Below are positions 55,555 to 64,000 of a stretch of DNA of 64,000 bases, in pieces. The notes under the pieces are model-generated. The model did no database searches. It was given only the letters and a program-made list of their open reading frames with translations, and was not told where the DNA came from. The stretch's first letter is position 1. Each line of letters starts with the position of its first letter. This DNA comes from Bicyclus anynana (lineage: Eukaryota; Arthropoda; Insecta; Lepidoptera; Nymphalidae). The stretch is taken from assembly GCF_947172395.1 (NCBI RefSeq), contig NC_069092.1, positions 7,857,418 through 7,921,417 of the forward strand. Reading direction: 5' to 3'. Position numbers and translations under genes: made by a program.

Positions 55555-56920
55555 TACTATTATTATGGATGAGATAATAAATATAAAATTTAAAATTCTG
55601 TAGACCTCGAAATAGGAAGTAACAAAGTTACGAAATACATCGCGTATTTCATCAAATCTCACTTTAGTCCTCTTAGGTATATACGGGTACATACTTGTAA
55701 TTTATAAATTTGTACACTAAACTAGTACCTACTAGTGCAATTTAAACAAAACTTTTAAAAAATTGTACTTTTGATCAATTATAAAACGCAACATTTCATT
55801 TTATGCCGTTCAACTCACGTACGTAGGGTCACAGGTTAAATATAGAGTTCGCTTTGAATTTCAGTTTGCGCTTGCGTGATCGAAGTCGGACGGGGAGAGA
55901 AGGTTTCCGGAGTTGTACTGCGGAGCGATGTCAGTGTGATGGGTGGCGATCGGGCGTTTGAATGTTATCTTTGTAATGTGCGCCGCACCGCTCGGCCGCT
56001 GTCCGCACGCAGCGTGCGGTCGCTAGCATGTGCCAGAGTGTTGCTGATATGTGGGGAATTCCCTAAATTGTGGGGAATTTAATATCAATTTTGGACAATT
56101 GCCCAATTGTGTGGATTGGTTGTATGTGGGGACCTAAAGAATGAAGTTGTTACGCGGTGCAGTAGACTGAACTGGGGAGCAATCATAGCGTATTTTCTAT
56201 AAATAAACATTATGAATATTATTTAAATGGGTACACATCACGATAAAACGACGGGATTTTTAATATCGGTATTTCGTCCCAGTTGCATTGATCGTGGTCA
56301 CGACGGAACTGAACACATTTTCAAGATATATATAGATAAACACATAACATAATAACATAACATTTATATTAAACATATTTTCAATGTGTCAAATGTATGT
56401 AAGATAATCTTGGATTCTAACTTTAAGGCCTTGTTTTTAAGTTATTGTTATAATTTTAATGTACCTAACTTCTTTCCTCACGGGAGAGTTTTCCCCAACT
56501 GCAGGTATTTTTTTTAATTCTACAACTATACTATCTATCTACTTTTATGAATACTAAATAAAATCAGGATGATTGTTTAGATAAAAAATGTTACATTGTA
56601 ATATGGCAAAAATATTATTAAATATAGATGAAAAATCCATTAAAATTACTTTTCCTCTATTTTTAGAGGAATATGTGGGGTTATATAATTTTATTTTTCC
56701 AAAATCGGGGAGTTTTGGTTTGATTTATGGGGAATTGGGAAAGTTGATGTTGGCAACACTATGTGCGACACGTATTTAGTGTTGTCGTCCGCGAACATTA
56801 TGATTTATTGCGTAGCCCCATCGCCGCTATCGCCGATTTGTATCATCCAAGATACCGTGGCTGCACCTTGGGAAAATTATTTAACATAATAGCTACAAGA
56901 CTCCGGACTCCGATAAAGAA
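55555..56920. other. No gene recognised; one GC-rich island
   Basis: 55860-56050 is strikingly GC-rich (GCCGCACCGCTCGGCCGCTG and similar) in AT-rich surroundings. 'TGTGGGGAATT' recurs at about 56050, 56072 and, as a variant, about 56728. No protein match. Confidence 0.4.
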
Positions 56921-56925
56921 ATATC

Positions 56926-57210
56926 CAGTGGCGGATTTACCAACAGGCTAAGCCTAAGGCAGCAAATTTTAGGGGGCTGTAAATTTGGCCCAAAAATGTT
57001 TATTTGAAAAAAAAATCATCATTAGAAAGAAATGAAAGAAGAAAGAAAGTAAATACGTTTATTTGAAAATTAAGCCATACACCACAATGCCTAAGTCAGC
57101 ACTATTGTGGTGTCTGATGCTTCAACCACCTGTATAACTGAAGATCAAAACTAAAGTAATTGAAGCATCAAAAACAGGCTACTGGCGGCAAACTTGTAAA
57201 TCCGCCACTG
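56926..57210. mobile_element. hAT-type MITE
   Basis: 285 bp. Ends CAGTGGCGGATTTAC and GTAAATCCGCCACTG (inverse). Flanks GAAATATC (56918-56925) and GAAAGATC (57211-57218), 7 of 8 identical. The inside has a (GAAA)n-like run and a hairpin ACCACAATG...ATTGTGGTGT. No transposase. Confidence 0.8.
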
Positions 57211-57219
57211 GAAAGATCC

Positions 57220-57970
57220 ACTGCCGAGACACCAAAGTGGGACAGAAATTTAGCGTTACTTTCAAAGGTTAAGCACGCCATTATCGGGCTTTATTATATT
57301 GATTGACTACTTGATACTTATAGTGCAAGATTTACGGGCTACACTTATTATATTTTAGTGATGTATTTAACCCAATTCCGGGCCTATTATTTATCGACAC
57401 GTGAAAGTTTACTCCGTGAGTAACGTGCAAAAAGTCAGAAGCTTTATTTCGCGAATCAATCAACTTGTTTTATACTTTATCACTTCATTTTATCGCTCGC
57501 TTTTAACCCAGAAACCTAATCAATTGCCGCTCAACAAAGTATACGTGAAATCTCTTTAAATAATTCCAGCAGTTTATTAAGTACCGACTTACTGCCCACT
57601 TCAAAGTTGTATTAAAGCAATATAATGTGGGAGTAAATAGCGACATAATTAACATCGTACAGTGATGTAGAGCTTCTTTCTGCTTTATTATTATACTTAA
57701 CTGCGATATTGCGTGTAGTCGGTGCATGTTAGATTATATTATTTCCTCAGTAATTTGATACAATATTCAGTCGTTAATGAAATGTATGAAATCGTCTCGT
57801 AAAAATCACATTAAGACGAATGATACAAAAAAGTGTTACGTTAAGATTAGTTAGGATGTTAATTGGCAATTTAAATAACTGTCGAATTATTATGCAAAGC
57901 TTATAGAATTAATAGTAGCAATCAGCTCTTATTTTTTTTAGCTATTCGCAGCTTAAGCAGTAGTTATATT
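57220..57970. other. No gene recognised
   Basis: AT-rich unassigned DNA. No shared repeat; a 74-codon minus-strand frame lacks motifs. Confidence 0.5.
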
Positions 57971-57975
57971 ATTAA

Positions 57976-58170
57976 CTAGCTGACGCCACGCTGTTTCACC
58001 CGCGTGGTTCCCGTTCCCGTAGGAATACGGGGATAATATATAGTCCATTGCCTTCCTTGATAAATGGGCTATCTAACATTGAAAGAACTTTTAAATCGGT
58101 CCAGTAGTTCCTGAGATTTTCGCGTTCAATCAAACACACAAACTCTTCAACTTTATAATATTAGTATAGA
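57976..58170 (-). mobile_element. Helitron-like element, reference-quality copy
   Basis: 195 bp with both termini. Minus strand starts TCTATACTAATATTATAAAG (flank A) and ends CTAG (flank T). A hairpin CCACGC-GGGTGAAACA-GCGTGG sits about 6 bases before CTAG. The TC start, the hairpin and the CTRR-type end between A and T are the Helitron signature. No ORF. Confidence 0.7.
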
Positions 58171-58667
58171 TTAATTCGTATTTAGTTTACCTCACACATA
58201 AGCTATTTCTCTCTATCTCTTCTATGCAGGCTTAAGCATATTTCCTCATTACTACTCATTCCAATCTATGTCTTACTACAAGATTAATCAAATCTTATTT
58301 GTAAAATCCCACTAGCAATTAGATTGGAATCCAGATTTTATCAAAATTAAGCTTTTAACGTTATCTAAGCTATAAGTATTCCATTTCATTTATCAAGATT
58401 TATTCATATTTTACGATAAAATCTTAAACTAAAGGTAAATCTAATACTCATACGAAACATTTATTGGAAAGAAAGTCTAATACGATTATCCTATGTATTA
58501 GTTAAGAATTATGATGTTAGCAACTTTATTATAGTTAATATGTGATATCTACAGTCAATTTGTATAACTTTAGGTACTTGCTTATTTTGTCGGTAACGCC
58601 GAGAATAAAAGTAGATCTATAAAAAAAACTATCTCCAATACCTTTACGAGCAATTCTTGTGTAGTAA

Positions 58668-58800
58668 TAGTATATAGTAAAGTTTGTAGTGTTGTAGGGC
58701 GGTAATCTCTGGATCTACGAAACCTTTTTGTAAAATTCTTTTATCACTAGAAAGCCAGGTTATTTCTAAGTGTCATAGGCATTGTCCCCGTATTCTTAAA
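58668..58800 (+). mobile_element. Helitron-like fragment
   Basis: 'AGTAAAGTTTGTAGTGTTGT', 'GGTAATCTCTGGATCTACG', 'TTTTATCACTAGAAAGCC' and 'CATTGTCCCCGTATTCTTA' follow the 31678 subfamily. No hairpin end. Confidence 0.5.
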
Positions 58801-58804
58801 CTGC

Positions 58805-59605
58805 TTTAAGGATGTTCATGAAATTTAGTATGCAGTTTAGGGTGCGATAAACCGACCAAGTTAAGTTTGATTTTCGAAAATTTACCAAAAAATTACCGTG
58901 CTCGATAATCTACTGTATATTGAAGTGTGAAGTTTCAGCTTACGTTACCCGTTTTTCCAATGCAAGGCTAGAAGATTACTACAATGCATACAGCATTAAT
59001 TTTTTAACTGAATTTAAATAAATATGCATTCCTTTCCTGTCTTTAAGAAAACATTTCTACTTCTAACGGTTTAATATTTAAACTTATGTAACTCGCACTT
59101 ACGGCTCCCAAAATAACACAGCCATTGCAGTTTATATTACTTTTAATAACGTTAAGTCGTAAAGTTAAAATCGAGTTAGCCATGTTAGAAGCTCGCCGTG
59201 CAAGTTGTTAAAGTAACTAGATACTATTTTTAATCTTTATCTTTAATAGTGTCGAGTGCTACCAGCAACTAAAAGAGCGGATATTAGTCACCAATGCTAT
59301 TTCTGGAATTCAATGAAATATATAAAATAAGTGGGACGTAAAGTAAATTAATTGTCTTATCTGATTGTGAAGAAGCCGAAAATTGTGTACATTTATTTAT
59401 CGTTGACAGCACCGCGTTCTAGTGCGATCTCAGCTGATAGAAATGGTGATTTGGACGTAGATCATTATCATTATTATCATTATTTTGACGGCCCACTTCA
59501 GGACCATGCTACTCTCCTTATAGAAGAAGAAACAAGCTTAGACTCACCAAAATGATAATGTTTTGAATATTTAACAATCACTATATATACATATATATGT
59601 TGAAT
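58805..59605. other. No gene recognised
   Basis: Unassigned AT-rich DNA. The 67-codon frame at 59352-59555 contains a (CATTAT)n-like low-complexity part and no domain. Confidence 0.45.
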
Positions 59606-59611
59606 ATGTTG

Positions 59612-59897
59612 AGCCATGATAGCCCAGAGGATGTGACCTCTGCCTCCGATCCCGAAGGTTGTGGCATGCACCTCCAGTTTTCAGTTGTGTGCATTTTAAG
59701 AAATTAAATATCACGTGTCTCAAATGGTGAAGGAAAACATCGTGAGGAAACCTGCACACCAGAGATTTCTTAATTCTCTGCGTGTGTGAAGTCTGCCAAT
59801 CCGCACTGGGCCAGCGTGGTGGACTATTGGCCTAACCCATCTCATTCTGAGAGGAGACTCGAGCGCAGCAGTGTGCCGAATATGGGTTGATAATTAT
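59612..59897 (+). mobile_element. SINE-A, B box deleted
   Basis: Head 'CCATGATAGCCCAGAGGATG', a short deletion removing most of the B box (GGTTGTGGCATGC remains), complete body, tail 'GCCGAATATGGGTTGATAAT'. Probably transcriptionally inert. Confidence 0.8.
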
Positions 59898-59928
59898 GTC
59901 TATCAGATGTTAATGATTATGACCGAGA

Positions 59929-60090
59929 CCGACAGCTTAACACGCTCTCCGAGGCATAATACCCAAATTCTGGCTAAAAATGTGCATTGCTATGTCAAGA
60001 ATGAAAAGCTTATTTCATAACCCGATTCGAACCCAGGACTTCTTGGTCCGAAACCAGATAGGCTAACCACTGGACCAACAAGGCAGTTCG
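59929..60090 (-). mobile_element. SINE-B, tRNA-derived
   Basis: Inverted: 'GACCGAGACCGACAGCTTAA', 'GCTCTCCGAGGCA', 'ACCCGATTCGAACCCAGGAC' (B box) and 'GCTAACCACTGGACCAACAA' (A-box side), the end of a tRNA-like head. It abuts SINE-A, making a SINE cluster. Confidence 0.7.
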
Positions 60091-60496
60091 GACTTAGATA
60101 GATTACGCTAATGTGAGAATGTATTAGCAATTAGCATTCATTTTCATTCTTAGCAAGTGAATTCTTCTTCGGCATATTAAATTTAATTGTGGGCAATAAA
60201 TGTTAACGTACCACACAGGTTGCCGTGCGTCTTTTCCGCGCAGAAACTGTGATAAACGAACTTTTAAAGTCATTTGCAATCTCTCTATGGACATTGGCAA
60301 TCGCTGCAATTGAATATTGTGGAGTCAAATCTCGTCCACAAGTATCTCTAGTATCGGAATGAAAAGTTGGATATACTATGTCGGATGTGGGTGCAGTTGC
60401 CGCGTAGATTTGTCAAGTTCCGTTCTAAAATAACTTGACAAAATTATTGTTGTTCGTTTTGTTATAATTCAATCATAATTGCTGCAGGTTAATGAT

Positions 60497-60644
60497 GTTT
60501 TTTTAAATAATATTCCCCTTCCCCTCCAACTAGTCCGAAAAGACTGTATTAGGAGTGCGTACGACAATGGACCAAAGGGGCGGGGATCGAACCATCACCC
60601 CTCCGTGTTGAGTCAGACCGCTCTAACCGTTGAGCTATTGAGGC
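60497..60644 (-). mobile_element. SINE-D, tRNA-derived
   Basis: 'TCCAACTAGTCCGAAAAGAC', 'GGGGATCGAACCATCACCCC' (inverted B box) and 'CCGTTGAGCTATTGAGGC' at the head end. Confidence 0.7.
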
Positions 60645-60649
60645 TTATT

Positions 60650-60749
60650 GAGGAAATTGACATCACCAACACCATGGACGTGGTAATGAACCAATGTGTT
60701 ATGATGAACAAGAGGTCTATGTCCAACAGCGGACTTCTATTGTTTAATA

Positions 60750-60782
<33 letters not shown>

Positions 60783-60790
60783 TTGATTAA
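60650..60790 (+). repeat. LINE tail with (GAT)n microsatellite
   Basis: 'AAGAGGTCTATGTCCAACAG' and 'CGGACTTCTATTG' precede about 12 GAT units (60751-60785), the usual tail of the endonuclease/RT LINE family. Confidence 0.6.
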
Positions 60791-60794
60791 TTCA

Positions 60795-61500
60795 TACAAC
60801 ACGATAGATCGGCAATTAACATTCTAAAATTAGGTAAAATGGCCAGAAACGTATGTTCCTTTCCAAATCTGATATTATCTGTGTACAAAAATAATTTGAA
60901 AATTGTTTGTCTCATCTGACACAAATTTCCTCTCAACTGAACAGAGCCTTTGTCCAACAGGTGGGCCTTTTAAAAGCACTTAACTTTTACTCGGTAAATT
61001 TATTATTATTAGAAAATATTTTCTAGCAATCGGGTATATTCGCACAACAGCCACTTTATTTAAGACTTATTAGATTAAAATCTAACATCCCATATTTTGG
61101 CTTATCATGTTCTGTATCTATTAACCTTCTATTAAGCTCCTTAACTCGTTAGATACGGAACCACTTTTAACTGCAAACCGAACTAATGTCCCGTGCGTGC
61201 TCACATAACTCGCTAAGTCGTGGTTCTCGTAAAATTCCAGCTTTGCTTCAAATTTCCTCTTGCAACACTGTGTGGACAAATACGAGTAGGTTTAGTACTA
61301 TTTCATTTATATGAGGCTAAAAATATGCTCTTAGAAGACACTCGCGAACTCTATCTGTTGTGCGGTTTAAAGTAGTTTCAAGGATAGGTACGTACGATAA
61401 CTTTTTCATTTTTAGGATAATTAATGTGTCCGTGATGCAAGCTATCTGTGGACCATTATCATGTAGCAAACTTAACTTTATAATGTTCGTATTCATCACC
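60795..61500. other. No gene recognised
   Basis: AT-rich unassigned DNA without shared repeats. Confidence 0.5.
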
Positions 61501-61560
61501 GCTAACCACTTGATTATTGATGATGATGTATTCTTCATCATGAAGAATACGGCGGTTCGA

Positions 61561-61692
61561 GACCGTAGGGTTTTGAAGTCTATGCAAGAGGCCTATTTCC
61601 ATCAGTGGACGTCCATGTTAATCATAATTCATTAACATGGACGTCCACTGATGGAAATAGGCCTCTTGCATAGACTTCCAAACCCTACGGTC
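61561..61692. repeat. Near-perfect inverted repeat of a LINE 3' end
   Basis: Left arm 61561-61622 (GACCGTAGGGTTTTGAAGTC...) and right arm 61631-61692 are inverse copies, 61 of 62 positions, with the 8-base spacer CATAATTC. Both arms carry 'GCAAGAGGCCTATTTCCATC' and 'AGTGGACGTCCATG', the 3' end of the endonuclease/RT LINE. LINE-like sequence continues on the right to about 61740 (CCAGCGGCTCCCTGC). Confidence 0.9.
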
Positions 61693-61740
61693 TCCAGCCG
61701 CCATCTTCCAGCGGCTCCCTGCAACTCGCTTGACTCGGTC

Positions 61741-61858
61741 CTCCTTAGTGCATAATAATATTTGATTGTCTATGATTCTAGTACACTCCGGATTTGGAAC
61801 TCCTTAGTGCATAATAATATTTGATTGTCTATGATTCTAGTACAGTCCGGATTTGGAA
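61741..61858. repeat. 59-bp tandem duplication
   Basis: Units 61741-61799 and 61800-61858, each opening CTCCTTAGTGCATAATAATA and closing GGATTTGGAA, identical except one base (CACTCC versus CAGTCC). Confidence 0.92.
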
Positions 61859-61928
61859 AATTGATGATTTATTACATATTCATGCTTCGGAAAGCGCCTT
61901 AAGCTGTTGATTCCAGTAATTATTATTA

Positions 61929-62176
61929 AAGTCTGGCCGCTCAGAGATTGCATTTCTGACAGCTGTCAGTGTCACCTTTTTATATTTGTTAATTAATTAA
62001 TTTTTAGCCCAAAATTAATACGTTTATTGTAAGTTAGCATAGTTATTCTATTTTTAATGTTACTACTCGTTATTTAAACTTAATGAAATATATTCAAAAT
62101 ATTACCGTTACTTCGAAGTTACATCGCCCACTCGATCCCGACCTGTCATAAACGCAATATCTGAGCGGCCGGACTT
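61929..62176. mobile_element. MITE-4, TA-flanked inverted-repeat element
   Basis: 248 bp. Ends AAGTCTGGCCGCTCAGAGAT and ATATCTGAGCGGCCGGACTT; about 33-bp terminal inverted repeats with few mismatches. TA at 61927-61928 and 62177-62178 suggests a Tc1/mariner-type origin. No ORF. Confidence 0.7.
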
Positions 62177-62217
62177 TAATATCTAATAATGATCGTTTTA
62201 CGCATTATCACCCGAAG

Positions 62218-62335
62218 CTTACCAACCTGCATTGGACCAGCATGGTGGCTCTAAGCTACAAATCTGCTTTCTTATAAGGATAGACCTTACTAATGCGCGG
62301 TGGGTCCGAGTACCTAATGATGATGATATGATAAC
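62218..62335 (+). repeat. Retroposon tail fragment
   Basis: 'ACCAACCTGCATTGGACCAG', 'CATGGTGGCTCTAAGC', 'TAAGGATAGACC', then GATGATGATATGATA. A related scrap lies at about 36130-36190. Confidence 0.45.
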
Positions 62336-62499
62336 CAAGGTTACTTAAGTAACGGGTGTAAGTTTCCGTTTACTGCAATGTATATGGTTATAAATACTCG
62401 TATATTATTATTGCTCCTCTGAGATGTATTCAGTAACTTATACTTACGAGGTTCTACTGCTGAGAACTCTCTCGTTGCGTCATGTGCATCGATTATATG

Positions 62500-62612
62500 G
62501 CTTCAGATCACGATATCCTGGGTTTGGTCCTAGGTCCAGCTATTACATAGGTGAACTTTCTTCTAAGAAGTTGGAAAGGACCTCCATACCTCAGAGAGCT
62601 CGTTAAGCTGTA
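62500..62612 (+). mobile_element. SINE-B fragment
   Basis: 'CTTCAGATCACGATATCCTG' and 'GGGTTTGGTCC' (damaged B box), 'TTCTTCTAAGAAGTTGG' and 'CCTCAGAGAGCTCGTTAAGC', in the order of the 4355 copy. Confidence 0.5.
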
Positions 62613-62614
62613 GG

Positions 62615-63268
62615 TACCCGTAATTTACGTAATTATCCTTTTTTAATTATAGCAATGCAACCGATGGTCAGGGCTCCAGAGTGAGGAGCCTCCTCACAAT
62701 ACGAGCCGTCTTAAAAAATCACTGCCTCCTGTATCTGACTGTTGATTTAGCAGCTCAGCGAAAGCTTCTTAGTGTTGGTCAAAGCTTTTCGCTCTATGAC
62801 CATTGACTAAAACGACTATCGGAACAATAATAGTTGACTCAACATTCTACTTGGCGGTAATTTCTAGAGCAAGGTCCTATCATTATTATCAACATCAGAG
62901 TGGTCGTTAAAGAATTTAACATTATTATCAATCTATCAACCCGCCGAGCCGCAGCAGTCGGTGTAAGCTCCATTATCACCTCTCCTGTAAGAGAAGGTAG
63001 GTCAGACCTTGTACTCGTATTACGCCGTTAAAATAGAATAATGATATCTGCTGAGTCTGTGTCGGTTACCGAAGTTAACTTGATGTTAACGCGTTGGTTA
63101 GGTTTTTGTGAACACGAGGCTATCGACCGCGAATAGATTCTTGAAATTGCTTTATTGGGGAACCTGTTCCCGAATACGGTAGGCGTGTAATGCGGTTATG
63201 TATCAAAACGTGACTTGAATAGCTACAGACTCTGCCCATATTTATACCGTCAATCTTAAGGTATCTAC
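62615..63268. other. No gene recognised
   Basis: Unassigned DNA. No motif-bearing frame was seen. Confidence 0.45.
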
Positions 63269-63276
63269 GTTTAGAC

Positions 63277-63748
63277 CAGGAGTTCCTAAAGTATGGGTGC
63301 GACCCAGAGGTGGGTCGCGAGCCCTACAACATAAGATAAACTGACCGATTGTGCTATAGTCTGGCAAGTTCGTCGATGACACTCCCATGATATGCGGGCG
63401 ACGAGGGGAAAGACTGCGCGGATGTGAAATCGTGCGTGCGGGGAAGTGAGGTGTGTCGGTCGTGGGTTTTTCATTCGTCACTACGCGCCCCCTCGCCCGC
63501 TCTCGCATCGGGAGTGTTACGAACGAAGTTGCCAAGCTATAACATCCGGAGGGCCGCAGACTGTAACAGAAACTATTAATTTACAATGATTATTTATTTT
63601 TGTATGTGATGATGACAATTTAATAACCTATGAAAATAGTAAGTGCGTCAGCGAATTATTTTCCCCTTTTTATACGGTCGAGGGGTACGGTCCCGGACTT
63701 CGTCCTTTTTTGTTTGGGACGGAGCCCTATCAAGTTTGGGAACCTCTG
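63277..63748. mobile_element. hAT-type non-autonomous element
   Basis: 472 bp. Left end CAGGAGTTCCTAAAGTATGG then 'GTGCGACCCAGAGGTGGGTC'; right end CAAGTTTGGGAACCTCTG. Flanks GTTTAGAC (63269-63276) and GTTTCGAC (63749-63756), 7 of 8 identical. The 'GTTCCCAAA...GGGTCGCGACCC' style end is widespread among hAT elements. The interior is GC-rich with overlapping frames but no transposase motif. Confidence 0.8.
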
Positions 63749-63961
63749 GTTTCGACAATGTAGAACGGTGTTTTCCTCGACACAGATCAGTTATGTTATC
63801 CTTATACCTCTTCTTCCATAAGTTATCTTTTACAGGTAGGTATGTATAAGAAGATTTAAAAAGACCGACTGCTCAGTTTCTTGTTGGCTCTTATTCAGTA
63901 GTAGAGTAGTACATGATCATTACATACAAAATATCGATATTTTTTTAATGAAAGTTTCTTT

Positions 63962-64000
63962 TTATTTTTGTATTCTTTACAAGTTGACCCTTGACTACAA
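63962..64000 (-). mobile_element. SINE-C start, cut by the window end
   Basis: 'TATTCTTTACAAGTTGACCC' then TTGACTACAA equals the left end of the copy at 33288. Confidence 0.6.

Noticed and set aside
60751..60785. CRISPR-like or other functional array
   Set aside because: A simple (GAT)n microsatellite at a retroposon tail.

Overview
The window is eukaryotic and AT-rich, dominated by introns and transposon remnants. The repeats point to a moth or butterfly (Lepidoptera): tRNA-headed SINEs with (GAT)n tails, short elements running from TCTATACTAAT to CTAG with a GC-rich hairpin near the CTAG end, hAT and PIF/Harbinger-like MITEs, and decayed LINE fragments carrying the 'AKLKWQWAGH' reverse-transcriptase tail. 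Species level cannot be read from the sequence alone.

Only one host gene is clearly recognisable. Four plus-strand exons (44599-44719, 45218-45397, 48668-48752, 50554-50700) join in frame through GT-AG introns of 498, 3270 and 1801 bp. They encode about 177 residues of the C-terminal WD40 propeller of the autophagy protein Atg16/ATG16L1. The exons upstream (ATG5-binding helix, coiled coil, first WD repeats) and the last WD exon were not found, so the gene continues on both sides, probably across long repeat-filled introns.

Layout. 1-14 kb: sparse host-like DNA with the first SINE, Helitron-like and MITE copies. 14-26 kb: LINE, SINE and hAT debris, a repeat-poor block (about 22.9-24.4 kb) and a diverged segmental duplication (24657-25021). 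26-44.5 kb: a Helitron-rich area with a (CCCTAC)n-type array inside element ends, a SINE nested in a Helitron-like element, a SINE nested in a hAT MITE, and a jockey/CR1-like LINE reverse-transcriptase relic. 44.6-50.7 kb: the Atg16 exons, with MITEs in introns 2 and 3. 50.7-64 kb: more repeats, including a near-perfect 62-bp-arm inverted repeat next to a 59-bp tandem duplication, a TA-flanked MITE and two hAT MITEs with 8-bp target duplications.

Repeat names (SINE-A to SINE-D, repeats X, D and E, MITE-1 to MITE-5) are local labels used across entries; they are not database names. I see no complete transposase, no CRISPR array, no rRNA, no convincing functional tRNA gene and no sign of an undescribed protein system. 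The most informative items are the nested insertions with intact target duplications, the matched MITE pairs and the microsatellite-bearing Helitron-like ends.
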